Shown piece by piece: positions 27,165 to 35,049 of a DNA stretch of 64,000 nucleotides. Made by a program: the position numbers and the translations under genes. Under the pieces are notes generated by a model that was not told where the DNA came from, ran no database searches, and was given only the letters and a program-made list of their open reading frames with translations. The stretch spans positions 5,610-69,609 of the forward strand of contig CAYXXK010000012.1 of assembly GCA_964469045.1 (NCBI GenBank), in the 5' to 3' direction. How positions within the stretch are numbered: the first letter of the stretch is position 1; every line of letters starts with the position of its first letter. Source of the DNA: UBA965 sp964469045 (GTDB lineage Bacteria > Chloroflexota > Chloroflexia > Chloroflexales > Roseiflexaceae).

Positions 27165-27752
27165 TTAGCGCTTAGGAATCCAGACGCGCATCTGGGCGAT
27201 TTCGGCCTCTTGGGTCTGAATAATAGTGCGTGCAAGCTGCTTGATCTCTTCGCGGCTCGACTTCTCAAGTGCATCCTTAGCCATAGCAACCGCACCAAGA
27301 TGATGCTCGATCATGGCCTCGCTCCAACGCACATCGTATGGTAGGTCGGCATTGTCCGGCACCATCATTGCCCCCATGTCCATACCGATACCAGCGCTAA
27401 TACCCTCGCCGGGATACCATTCTTCGCGCCATTTGCGCATCTGATCAATCTCAGCGTTTTGGGCATCGATAATGCCTTGTGCCATGATTTTGAGCTCTTC
27501 GCGCTCAGCTTTTTCGAGCGCCTCTTGGGCCATCTCGACTGCACCACGATGATGAATCAACATGCTATCAATAAAGCGTGCATCATACGGGCCATCCTCA
27601 CCCATCGCATGCGCCGAATGATCGGGCATCTCATGGAGCGTCGAGGCACCATCTTGCGTCGTCTCAGGTGCCGCAGTGGGCGCCGCTGTCGTCGCGCTCC
27701 CGCATGCACTTACCACCAATGCCATCACCAGGAACAACCAACGTAATCGCAT
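27165..27752 (-). CDS. DUF305-domain lipoprotein
   Basis: 195 residues. The signal peptide ends in lipobox VSAC. The rest is two tandem ferritin-like DUF305 units: FIDSMLIHHRGAVEMAQEAL near residues 60-79 and SEAMIEHHLGAVAMAKDAL near 144-162. Each carries the HHxGAVxMA motif and is followed by EEIKxLAxxII, then a Q-EI-QMR segment. DUF305 proteins are frequent in copper and other metal resistance loci and may bind metal outside the cell. This gene lies 17 bp after the phosphotransferase gene, as the probable last gene of the copper operon. Confidence 0.88.
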   Translation of the reverse strand: MRLRWLFLVMALVVSACGSATTAAPTAAPETTQDGASTLHEMPDHSAHAMGEDGPYDARFIDSMLIHHRGAVEMAQEALEKAEREELKIMAQGIIDAQNAEIDQMRKWREEWYPGEGISAGIGMDMGAMMVPDNADLPYDVRWSEAMIEHHLGAVAMAKDALEKSSREEIKQLARTIIQTQEAEIAQMRVWIPKR

Positions 27753-27769
27753 ACCATCCTACCTTCCCC

Positions 27770-28666
27770 TCATAAATCCAAGACATCACCCAACACGGCA
27801 GCAATCGTGTGTAATGAGTTATCACGCAACGTCGGATTGGTGTGGTAGTAATACGGCAGTTGAATCACCGCCACTGACAGGGCCCATGCCCGGCCGCGGT
27901 GCCATGTTGCCTCGTCTACTTTCACTGTTTGTCGAAAGCGTTGCCGCGCTCGGGGTGATAAGTAGTTCCACGCAATCAGCATATCCACCGCCGGGTCGCC
28001 AACCCCTAAGCCACCAAAGTCAATCACTGCGACCAGCTCGCCACCATGTATCAATACATTTCCTGGCGCCAAATCACCATGCACCCATACACCATCATCA
28101 GACCATGGTGGCAACGCTAACGCCTCCTGCCAGATACGTCGAAGCGTATCAACGTCAACAAACTCCCGAGACGCATCGAGTGCCGCTAGCGTGGCCGAAT
28201 CACGCGCTACCAACGGCACCCCACGATGGAAGTTGTGCGCACCTGCCACAGGACCAAGATGCGCATCAAGTGCATGTAACTCATGAACAAACCGACCGAG
28301 CGCATACGCTACTTCGTCATCATCATGGACATCAGTCACAATTGCGTTTGTGCCCTCAATCCAGCGCTGGACACTCCATTGCCACAGATAACCAAATGCA
28401 GGCTTACCCAATGCTAATGGCGTCGAAATCGGCGTTGTCAGATTCGATGCCAACACCGGCAACCACTGATGCTCCTTATACACCTGCGGCACCGCCCACT
28501 CAACCCGTGGGAAGCGCACCACCATCTCATCACCCAACTTGAACAACGTGTTATCCGTACCAGTCGACGCAACCGGTTGTATCGGCAACTCAGCCCACTG
28601 TGGAAACTGCGTTGCAATCAGTTGACGCACCACTGATACACCAATAATCAATTCATCCTGATGCAT
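27770..28666 (-). CDS. Aminoglycoside phosphotransferase-family (APH) small-molecule kinase
   Basis: About 298 residues of the eukaryotic-like kinase fold. The lysine-type strand is DEMVVRFPR. The catalytic loop is VHGDLAPGNVLI and the metal-binding DFG-like segment is VIDFGGLGVGDPAVDML. I placed the start at ATG 28666, one base after the copA stop; ATG 28684 (18 bp upstream, overlapping copA) is also possible. There is no obvious Shine-Dalgarno for either. Members phosphorylate hydroxyl groups on antibiotics, choline, homoserine or sugars; there is no evidence that this one confers drug resistance. Its place between copA and DUF305 is unusual. Confidence 0.8.
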   Translation of the reverse strand: MHQDELIIGVSVVRQLIATQFPQWAELPIQPVASTGTDNTLFKLGDEMVVRFPRVEWAVPQVYKEHQWLPVLASNLTTPISTPLALGKPAFGYLWQWSVQRWIEGTNAIVTDVHDDDEVAYALGRFVHELHALDAHLGPVAGAHNFHRGVPLVARDSATLAALDASREFVDVDTLRRIWQEALALPPWSDDGVWVHGDLAPGNVLIHGGELVAVIDFGGLGVGDPAVDMLIAWNYLSPRARQRFRQTVKVDEATWHRGRAWALSVAVIQLPYYYHTNPTLRDNSLHTIAAVLGDVLDL

Positions 28667-28667
28667 G

Positions 28668-31136
28668 CTATTTGTCGAATGCATTGCGCAAGCGCAACGA
28701 ATTGGTCACCACAAAAATCGAGCTAAACGCCATGGCTGCCGCCGCCACAATCGGGCTCAACTGAATGCCAAACCACGGATAGAGCAACCCAGCCGCAATC
28801 GGGATACCGACGACATTGTAGGCAAACGCCCAAAACAGATTCCAACGAATCGTGTTCAACGTGGCGCGCCCCAACTGAATCGCCCGTGGCACCATCAACA
28901 CATCCGAACGCATCATAATGGCGTCGGCGGTTTCAATGGCCACATCGGTCCCACTGCCCATCGCCACGCCCACATCGGCTTTGGCGAGCGCAGGCGCATC
29001 ATTAATACCGTCGCCAACCATCGCTACCACGCCGCGCGTTTGGAGCGTCGTGACCGCATCGACCTTTTGGGCAGGCAACACCTCAGCAACAACCTCGTCG
29101 ATTCCAACCTGTGCTGCAATGTGTGCCGCTGTGGCTCGATTATCACCCGAAATCATCACCGTGCGCACGCCTAGCTGATGCAACGCTGCAACCGCTCGAG
29201 CGGCCTCCGGGCGCGCCCGATCGCTCAACCCCAGTACACCCACAATCGTTGTATCGCGCGCCACAATCACAATGCTCTGGCCTGCAGATTGCACGTCTGC
29301 AATGCGTTGCACATACGCTGTTGTATCAATGCCAGCCTCATGCATTGCAGCCAAATTACCGATTAATACACGCGCACCATCAATCTGCGCCGATGCGCCA
29401 CGCCCGACCAAGTCTTGGCGTTGTTGTGCGACCGGGATTGCAACACCAGTCGCCTGCGCAGCCCGCACAATCGCAACAGATAACGGGTGATTACTCCCTT
29501 GAGCAACAGCAGCAGCCAGCGCCAACACTTGTGTATCGGTATCTGCATCGGTCACGGTTGGTGCACCCTCGGTAATCGTGCCCGTCTTGTCAAAGGCGAC
29601 AATAGCCACATGCGCCAAGCGCTCGAGCGCTGCCGCACCTTTGATCAAAATACCTTGGCTCGCACCCACACCACTGCCGACCATAATCGCCGTCGGCGTA
29701 GCCAAGCCAAGCGCACACGGACAAGCAATCACCAATACCGCCACGGCAAACATCATCGCACTCGTCGGCGACTCGCCACCAATCAACCACCACACCCCAA
29801 ATGTAACGAGTGCAATCACAATAATCACCGGCACAAAGACCGCCGAAATGCGATCAACCAACTGTTGCACCGGCGCCCGGCTCCCCTGCGCTTGCCGCAC
29901 GAGTCGCACAAGTTGTGCAAGTACGCTGTCGCTACCGATTGCCTCGGCGCGCAATTGAATCTCACCCGTCAAGTTAATCGAGGCACCGATTACCCGTGCA
30001 CCAGATTGGCGCACCACCGGCAAACTCTCACCCGTCAACATGCTCTCGTCGACCGAGGTGTCACCGACGACAATTGTGCCATCGACCGGGATGCGCTCGC
30101 CAGGCCGCACAATCACGATTTCGCCGCGTCGCACCTGATCAGTTGGAATTTCAATCACCTCGCCGGCGCGCAAAATCCGCGTCTGCTTGGGTTGCAACCC
30201 GATCAGCGTACGCACCGCTTGACTCGCTTGACTGCGAGCCCGCGACTCAAGGTACTTGCCAACGAGAATCAAGGCAATAATGGTCCCAGCTGTCTCAAAA
30301 TAGACGTGCCCCGCACCACCACTTACAAGCAACCACACGCTATACCAAAACGCCGCGCTCGAGCCGAGCACAATCAAGGTATCCATGTTGGCTGTGCGTG
30401 AGCGCAGTGCGCTCCAGGCATGTCGATAGAAATCGAGCGCAGCGTACGTTTGAATCGGTATCGCCAACAACAAAAAGAACCAATTAAAGACATCGGTTGC
30501 CGCTGGCATCATGTGCATGTGATCGAGGCCGTTTTTGGCGACCATCTCAACTGCGCTGCCAATTGGCCACGGATTAATCAGTCCGAAGTCCTTGGCCATT
30601 GATATGGCAAACAACGGCACTGCAAACGCCATGGCGACTACTAACCGTCGCCAGCGCATCGCTAACTCGGCAGCGCGTGCATCAGCCTCGATATCGGCGG
30701 CATCGCTCGTCTGCGTAATCGGAATCACGCCATAGCCCGCTTTTTCAACAGCTGCGGTCAACGTAGCGACCGTGCTCACCATCGGCAAAAACTCGACCGT
30801 GGCCCGCTCATCACTCAGGTTCACTGATGCGCTGAGCACGCCAGGCACCTTGCGTAAGGCTTTTTCGACGCGTGCCGAACAACTCGCACACGTCATGCCG
30901 GTAATCGGCAACTCGACTTGCTCACGAATCACACCGTAGCCCGCTTTTTCGACAGCCGCAATTGCCTGCGGCAAGACCGCTGGGCTCGCTGCAATCTGGG
31001 CATGCTCGTCTGCAAGATTGACGGTGGCCTGTTCGACGCCATCGATTTTGCGCAGGACTTTCTCGACGCGCATCACACAACTGGCACAGGTCATCCCCGT
31101 CACAGCAAACTCGATTGATTGATTGGTGGTCGTCAT
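28668..31136 (-). CDS. copA: Copper-exporting P1B-type ATPase CopA
   Basis: 822-residue inner-membrane pump that expels Cu(I) (or Ag(I)) using ATP. Two N-terminal HMA domains carry GMTCASC (Cys17/20 and Cys83/86). Eight membrane helices follow. The pump motifs are TGES (368-371), the ion-binding CPC (472-474), and the phosphorylation site DKTGT with Asp516. The class-typical nucleotide-domain motif is SNHPLSVAIV, and the hinge is VGDGINDAPAL. A CPC in helix 6 with an MxxSS-type last helix (AMAFSSIFVV) marks the Cu(I) subgroup. It is the third gene of the csoR operon. Confidence 0.96.
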   Translation of the reverse strand: MTTTNQSIEFAVTGMTCASCVMRVEKVLRKIDGVEQATVNLADEHAQIAASPAVLPQAIAAVEKAGYGVIREQVELPITGMTCASCSARVEKALRKVPGVLSASVNLSDERATVEFLPMVSTVATLTAAVEKAGYGVIPITQTSDAADIEADARAAELAMRWRRLVVAMAFAVPLFAISMAKDFGLINPWPIGSAVEMVAKNGLDHMHMMPAATDVFNWFFLLLAIPIQTYAALDFYRHAWSALRSRTANMDTLIVLGSSAAFWYSVWLLVSGGAGHVYFETAGTIIALILVGKYLESRARSQASQAVRTLIGLQPKQTRILRAGEVIEIPTDQVRRGEIVIVRPGERIPVDGTIVVGDTSVDESMLTGESLPVVRQSGARVIGASINLTGEIQLRAEAIGSDSVLAQLVRLVRQAQGSRAPVQQLVDRISAVFVPVIIVIALVTFGVWWLIGGESPTSAMMFAVAVLVIACPCALGLATPTAIMVGSGVGASQGILIKGAAALERLAHVAIVAFDKTGTITEGAPTVTDADTDTQVLALAAAVAQGSNHPLSVAIVRAAQATGVAIPVAQQRQDLVGRGASAQIDGARVLIGNLAAMHEAGIDTTAYVQRIADVQSAGQSIVIVARDTTIVGVLGLSDRARPEAARAVAALHQLGVRTVMISGDNRATAAHIAAQVGIDEVVAEVLPAQKVDAVTTLQTRGVVAMVGDGINDAPALAKADVGVAMGSGTDVAIETADAIMMRSDVLMVPRAIQLGRATLNTIRWNLFWAFAYNVVGIPIAAGLLYPWFGIQLSPIVAAAAMAFSSIFVVTNSLRLRNAFDK

Positions 31137-31151
31137 ACGCCCCCCCTGGTT

Positions 31152-31385
31152 CTAGTTACTCCCACCTAACGAAATCGTCATGGTGCTTGGCACCTGATAC
31201 CCTGCCGTCTGAATAGCCGATACCAATGCCGGTCGTGCCAATCCCTCACCTGCGATGGTCACTTTGTTGCGGTCTTCGCTCACCACAACCTCAGTCACAC
31301 CCGCAACAGCCATCAAGGCCTTGGTGACACGATTGGCACACCCACCGCACGTCACACCAGCTACTGGCAATTCAATCTTGTCCAT
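31152..31385 (-). CDS. CopZ-like HMA metallochaperone with CGGC motif
   Basis: 77-residue soluble HMA domain, VAGVTCGGCANRVTKAL near residues 8-24. It would deliver Cu(I) to CopA or buffer it. It lies between csoR (1-bp gap) and copA (15-bp gap). The ATG at 31385 has GGAGG upstream. It is a close paralogue of the ars-operon protein at 9230-9475: the first 25 residues differ little, but it lacks the RCC tail. The CGGC loop departs from the CxxC of most CopZ proteins (commonly MxCxxC), and it has no Met before the first Cys. Confidence 0.9.
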   Translation of the reverse strand: MDKIELPVAGVTCGGCANRVTKALMAVAGVTEVVVSEDRNKVTIAGEGLARPALVSAIQTAGYQVPSTMTISLGGSN

Positions 31386-31386
31386 G

Positions 31387-31659
31387 TCACTTCCTCCGTT
31401 CAGTAAAGACTTGCATCAACTCACCAATCACGCGCTCGCGCTCATTGGGGTCATCATCGCGAATCGCCGTCGTCACACAGCCGTGCAGATGCTGATCGAG
31501 CACCAACTTACCGACTTGGTCCAGCGCCTTTTGCACGGCGTCAATTTGCTTCAGAATGTCGATACAATATGAATCTTGATCGACCATCTTCGCAATGCCC
31601 CGCACGTGCCCTTCAATGGTGCGCAACCGCTGCGTAACCTGATCTTTGTGTTCGCTCAT
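31387..31659 (-). CDS. csoR: CsoR-type copper-sensing transcriptional repressor
   Basis: 90-residue all-helical repressor of the CsoR/RcnR family. The three Cu(I) ligands are present with canonical spacing: Cys32 (DSYCIDIL), His57 and Cys61 (HLHGC). Further family signatures are RLRTIEGHVRGI and the C-terminal EL-QVF. It should repress its own operon and release DNA on Cu(I) binding. It is the first gene of csoR-HMA-copA-APH-DUF305 and lies directly behind a CsoR-like operator at 31674-31714. Confidence 0.94.
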   Translation of the reverse strand: MSEHKDQVTQRLRTIEGHVRGIAKMVDQDSYCIDILKQIDAVQKALDQVGKLVLDQHLHGCVTTAIRDDDPNERERVIGELMQVFTERRK

Positions 31660-31673
31660 GTTATCACCTCATT

Positions 31674-31737
31674 CCCCTCCCCACCCCCCTAGGGGAGGGG
31701 GTAGGATTAGTATAGCGCACACTGTGTGTTGACACAA
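31674..31737 (-). promoter_or_regulatory. csoR promoter with CsoR-like operator
   Basis: A minus-strand -10 TATACT (31709-31714) lies 17 bp from a -35-like TTGTGT (31732-31737). Downstream is a GC-rich element: a 9-bp inverted repeat CCCCTCCCC / GGGGAGGGG (31674-31682 and 31692-31700) that includes CCCCTAGGGG. This is the composition known for CsoR operators. It would cover the start of transcription. Confidence 0.65.
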
Positions 31738-31817
31738 TTAAAAAGATGATGAGCGACATCTGGTAGAATGGTGCTACCGACCGTACTGACAATTTGGGCT
31801 GTTCAAGGAGGAACGCA

Positions 31818-32903
31818 ATGGCAGGATTTAATGGGTTGGGCATGCATTTGGGCAACTTGTCGCGCTTGTCGAACGCCGAGACACGTTCGATTAGTCCCGA
31901 GAACTTCGACGGCGCCAAAGGGCGCGGCGGCATGGCCACCGAGGGCACTGGTGCGCCACATGCACGCGGGCTCGGCCAAGGCTGGAAAGTGTCACCTTCG
32001 ATTCGGATTGCCTCGGGCGAAACGCGTGAAATCGCCAACATCGACGGCATGGGCGCCATTCAGCAGATTTGGTTGACGCCGACGGGCAATTTCCGCTTGC
32101 AGATTATACGCATCTACTGGGATGATCAGCCGACGCCATCTGTCGAGGCACCACTCGGCGACTTTTTTGCCAGCGGCTGGGGCAAATACGCCCAACTCAG
32201 CTCACTTGCGGTCTGCGTCAATCCGGGCAGTGCTTTTAACTGCTACTGGGAGATGCCGTTCCGCAAGCGCTGTCGCATGACGGTGACTAATATCTCCGAA
32301 AAAGAAGTCACGCTCTACTATCAAATCAACTATACGCTGACCGAAGTCCCCGAGGATTGCGCCTACTTCCACGCCCACTTCCGTCGCACCAATCCACTGC
32401 CATACATGACCGACTACACCATTGTCGACGGCATTCGTGGGCGTGGGCACTACGTCGGCACCTACATGGCTTGGGGCGTCAACAACAGTGGTTGGTGGGG
32501 CGAGGGTGAGATCAAGTTCTTCATGGATGGCGACGGCCAGTTCCCCACCATTTGTGGCACAGGCACCGAGGATTACTTCTGTGGCTCGTACAACTTCGAC
32601 CTCGGGCCAAGTAACGGCGGTTACCGTGAGTTCACCACGCCGTATGCTGGGTTGTCGCAGGTATTACGCCCAGACGGCACGTATCAGTCACAGACGCGCT
32701 TCGGCATGTACCGCTGGCACATCATGGACCCGATTCGCTTCACCCAAGATTTGCGCGTGACAATCCAGGCCTTGGGGTGGCGCAGTGATGGCCGTTATTT
32801 GCCACTGCAAGACGACATTTCGTCGGTCGCGTACTGGTACCAAACCTTGCCAACCGCACCGTTCGCGCCGTTGCCGGATCGCGATTATTTAGAAATCATC
32901 TAA
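31818..32903 (+). CDS. GH172-family (DUF2961) glycoside hydrolase
   Basis: 361 residues from ATG 31818, with AGGAGG 6 nt upstream. The double jelly-roll DUF2961 signatures are RGGMATEGTGAPHARGLGQG, GDFFASGWG, NYYxQINYTL-like strands, WWGEGEIKFFMDGD (about 226-239) and GTGTEDYFCGSYNF (about 247-260). The glutamates in GEGE and GTGTED correspond to the catalytic pair of GH172. GH172 enzymes cut alpha-D-fructofuranosides or D-arabinofuranosides. There is no signal peptide, so the substrate is taken up first. The next gene starts 2 bp later, so it is cotranscribed. Confidence 0.88.
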   Translation: MAGFNGLGMHLGNLSRLSNAETRSISPENFDGAKGRGGMATEGTGAPHARGLGQGWKVSPSIRIASGETREIANIDGMGAIQQIWLTPTGNFRLQIIRIYWDDQPTPSVEAPLGDFFASGWGKYAQLSSLAVCVNPGSAFNCYWEMPFRKRCRMTVTNISEKEVTLYYQINYTLTEVPEDCAYFHAHFRRTNPLPYMTDYTIVDGIRGRGHYVGTYMAWGVNNSGWWGEGEIKFFMDGDGQFPTICGTGTEDYFCGSYNFDLGPSNGGYREFTTPYAGLSQVLRPDGTYQSQTRFGMYRWHIMDPIRFTQDLRVTIQALGWRSDGRYLPLQDDISSVAYWYQTLPTAPFAPLPDRDYLEII

Positions 32904-32905
32904 CC

Positions 32906-33664
32906 ATGCCACGTATTTCACTGACTTGGAGCATCCATCCGTATCTTCACGAGGGTTCACTGAACCTGCTCGACATGCCGGCACGCGTCAAGGAAGCTGG
33001 GATTGGCACCGTCGAGATTTGCCACTTTCATATTCCACAGACTTCGCCAGAGTACCTTTTGCAGTTGAAAGCAAAGGCCGCCGAGGCGGGCATTGAGATA
33101 TTCAGCGTCTTGATCGACGCCTACGACATCAGTCAGGCCGACCCAACCGCACGCGCTCACGACATTGCCCAGATCGCCAAGTGGATCGACGTGGCTGCTT
33201 GGATAGGTGCGAGTCATGTACGTGTAGTCGGTGGCGAATCGCCGGCAAGCGACGTCGATGCGCTCCGCCGTGCCGCCACAGCCTTGGTGCAGCTCCAACA
33301 GCATGCCAAAGCGCGCGGCGTCACGGTCATCACCGAAAACTTCAAGGCCACCGCATCAACGCCAGCGAATTGGCTGGCCTTGCACGAGGCGTTGGGGCAT
33401 GGTGGTTGCGCTGATATCGGCAACTTCCCCAGCGAGACGCGCGTCTCTGACTTTGCCCAAGTCGCCCACAAAGCGGTCTCAGTCCATGTCAAAGCCTCAT
33501 ACGACGACAATGGCGTTATCCAGCCTGCGCAAGTCAATGCCTGCTTAGCCGAGGTACGCAAGTACACCAGCACAGGCCCGTTGACATTGGTCTACGACCG
33601 CCCCGGTGACCGTTGGCATGGGATTGAGACGTTGCGTCAGGTTGTCCTCGCCGCCATGGCATAA
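32906..33664 (+). CDS. Sugar phosphate isomerase/epimerase-like TIM-barrel protein
   Basis: 252 residues of the AP-endonuclease-2 superfamily (xylose isomerase-like). The barrel starts with ISLTWSIHPYLHEG and has VEICHFHIPQTS. Metal-binding positions are seen in ITENFKATAS (Glu), CADIGNFPSE (Asp) and VHVKASYDD (His). No tight match to hydroxypyruvate isomerase or to tagatose epimerase is visible. It probably isomerises or epimerises a keto-sugar in the locus. It starts 2 bp after the GH172 stop. Confidence 0.82.
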   Translation: MPRISLTWSIHPYLHEGSLNLLDMPARVKEAGIGTVEICHFHIPQTSPEYLLQLKAKAAEAGIEIFSVLIDAYDISQADPTARAHDIAQIAKWIDVAAWIGASHVRVVGGESPASDVDALRRAATALVQLQQHAKARGVTVITENFKATASTPANWLALHEALGHGGCADIGNFPSETRVSDFAQVAHKAVSVHVKASYDDNGVIQPAQVNACLAEVRKYTSTGPLTLVYDRPGDRWHGIETLRQVVLAAMA

Positions 33665-33674
33665 TCAAGGCTGT

Positions 33675-33713
33675 CGATGCACATGTAGGTCGTCAAACAC
33701 CGCATGTGCATCG
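33675..33713 (+). terminator. Strong hairpin after the TIM-barrel gene
   Basis: An 11-bp stem (33675-33685 with 33703-33713) around GATGCACATG, with a 17-nt loop. No T-tract follows, so it may be a weak terminator or mRNA-stabilising structure. A -10-like TATAAT follows at 33723-33728. Confidence 0.5.
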
Positions 33714-33722
33714 GTATCCCGG

Positions 33723-33728
33723 TATAAT
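33723..33728 (+). promoter_or_regulatory. -10-like TATAAT upstream of the alpha/beta hydrolase gene
   Basis: A perfect TATAAT, 40 bp upstream of the ATG at 33768. I see no good -35 box at 17 bp, where the hairpin arm lies. It would start a second transcript for the downstream genes. Confidence 0.4.
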
Positions 33729-33767
33729 ACAGATACGTGTCATTCATCTTTGGAACGGTGCAATCCT

Positions 33768-34580
33768 ATGGTTAGTTGTGATGCCGGTCTCACGCCCATG
33801 CGCGCCCAAGTGGTTGTGAATAATCGAGTTGTTAGTTATCTGCGTTGGGGTGATGGCCAACAGCATGTGGTCATGCTCCATGGAATCACCAGTAGTGCCC
33901 GCACCTGGTGGCGCGTCGCGCCCGTCATTGCGAATCTTGGCTATACGGTCACTGCATTTGATATGCCCGGACACGGCGAGAGCAATTTGATTAGCGCTCA
34001 TGATATTCCGAGCATTGCCCAACATATTGCAGACGCTATTACGAGCCTCGGCATCACCACACCGAGCATCGTGGGTCACTCGTGGGGCGGCGCCACTGCA
34101 ATTCATCTGGCCAGTATGATTCCGGTCACCGGCGTCACCTTAGTTGATCCAGCCATCCAAATGAACCCAACGCATGGTGCAAGTGTAGTCGAGCGCTATG
34201 CCGAAGGCGTCGGTGACGCCCCACATCAGACCACCGGCTGGCTCACCGCCCGTCACAAACTCTGGCATCGCTGTGATGTAGTGTGGAAAGCCGAGGCCCT
34301 TGCACAGTGTCGCCGCGAAGCGGTCGATGGCCTGTTCATCAACAGCGGCACTTGGGATTTGACAGAGCAGATTACTGCACTATCAGCACCGACATTATGT
34401 CTCGTGGCAGCGAGTGCAGCCACTGTCATACCGGCAGCTTCACAACTAATGATTCAGCAAGCGCTGGCACACAACGGTGGGCGTTATGTACAAGTTGACG
34501 GCACAGATCACAACATGTTCCGTGGAGGCTTTGATCTCACCATACCGCACTTAGTCAACTGGCTCAAAAAGGAGCACTGA
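33768..34580 (+). CDS. Alpha/beta-fold hydrolase
   Basis: 270 residues. The core motifs are VVMLHGITSSARTWW (oxyanion HG), FDMPGHGES, the nucleophile elbow GHSWGGA, and a late His in VDGTDHNMFRGG. It hydrolyses an ester or similar bond on a small molecule, perhaps a lactone or acylated sugar given its neighbours. The start is ATG 33768; ATG 33798 (MRAQVVV) is an alternative, and neither has a strong ribosome binding site. The stop overlaps the start of the Fur-family gene in a TGATG. Confidence 0.87.
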   Translation: MVSCDAGLTPMRAQVVVNNRVVSYLRWGDGQQHVVMLHGITSSARTWWRVAPVIANLGYTVTAFDMPGHGESNLISAHDIPSIAQHIADAITSLGITTPSIVGHSWGGATAIHLASMIPVTGVTLVDPAIQMNPTHGASVVERYAEGVGDAPHQTTGWLTARHKLWHRCDVVWKAEALAQCRREAVDGLFINSGTWDLTEQITALSAPTLCLVAASAATVIPAASQLMIQQALAHNGGRYVQVDGTDHNMFRGGFDLTIPHLVNWLKKEH

Positions 34581-35035
34581 TGCGCCAATCATCTAACCAC
34601 ACACCAGATATGGTGCAACACGCACTTGAGCGCCTGAGCGCCGCTGGGTATAAGATGACTGCACCGCGCCTAGCAGTACTCACGGCAGCAAGCACATACG
34701 ACGGCTCGTTCAGTGCAGCCGACCTCGAAAGTACACTCCAACAACACGGCACACCACTCGGCGACGCAAGTCTCTTTCGCACACTCAAGTTGATGACCGA
34801 TATCGGCGTCATGCAACGCATTCATGGCATCGATGAGTGCCATCGCTACATCATCAGCCCCGACAGTCACGCACATCGCGTTGTCTGTACCTCATGTGGG
34901 GGCATCACAGAGTTTGCCGAATGTGGCATCGACACCATCATCGTGCAACTTGAGCGTCAAACGGGTTATAAAATCGTTGATCACCTACTTGAGCTATTTG
35001 GCACCTGCCCACGCTGTCAACAAGCCACCACATGA
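34580..35035 (+). CDS. Fur-family metal-responsive regulator
   Basis: 151 residues. The winged helix (KMTAPRLAVLTAA, then FSAADLESTLQQHG, DASLFRTLKLMTDIGVM) is followed by the dimer/metal domain with HRYIISPDSHAHRVVCTSCGG and a second CxxC in CPRC near the C-terminus. The four cysteines make the structural zinc site. The regulatory metal (Fe, Zn or Mn) cannot be told. It is translationally coupled to the hydrolase gene and overlaps the region of the next start, which is unusual for Fur genes. Confidence 0.9.
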   Translation: MRQSSNHTPDMVQHALERLSAAGYKMTAPRLAVLTAASTYDGSFSAADLESTLQQHGTPLGDASLFRTLKLMTDIGVMQRIHGIDECHRYIISPDSHAHRVVCTSCGGITEFAECGIDTIIVQLERQTGYKIVDHLLELFGTCPRCQQATT

Positions 35036-35049
35036 CCATGGAGTTTGTG

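Noticed and set aside
27676..28542. Long plus-strand open frame opposite the phosphotransferase and DUF305 genes
   Set aside because: Its translation is rich in Pro, His and Gln with no domain pattern; the minus-strand genes have clear motifs. It is a shadow.
29487..30401. Long plus-strand open frame opposite copA
   Set aside because: Translation is rich in His, Arg and Asn, and copA motifs on the minus strand are unmistakable.
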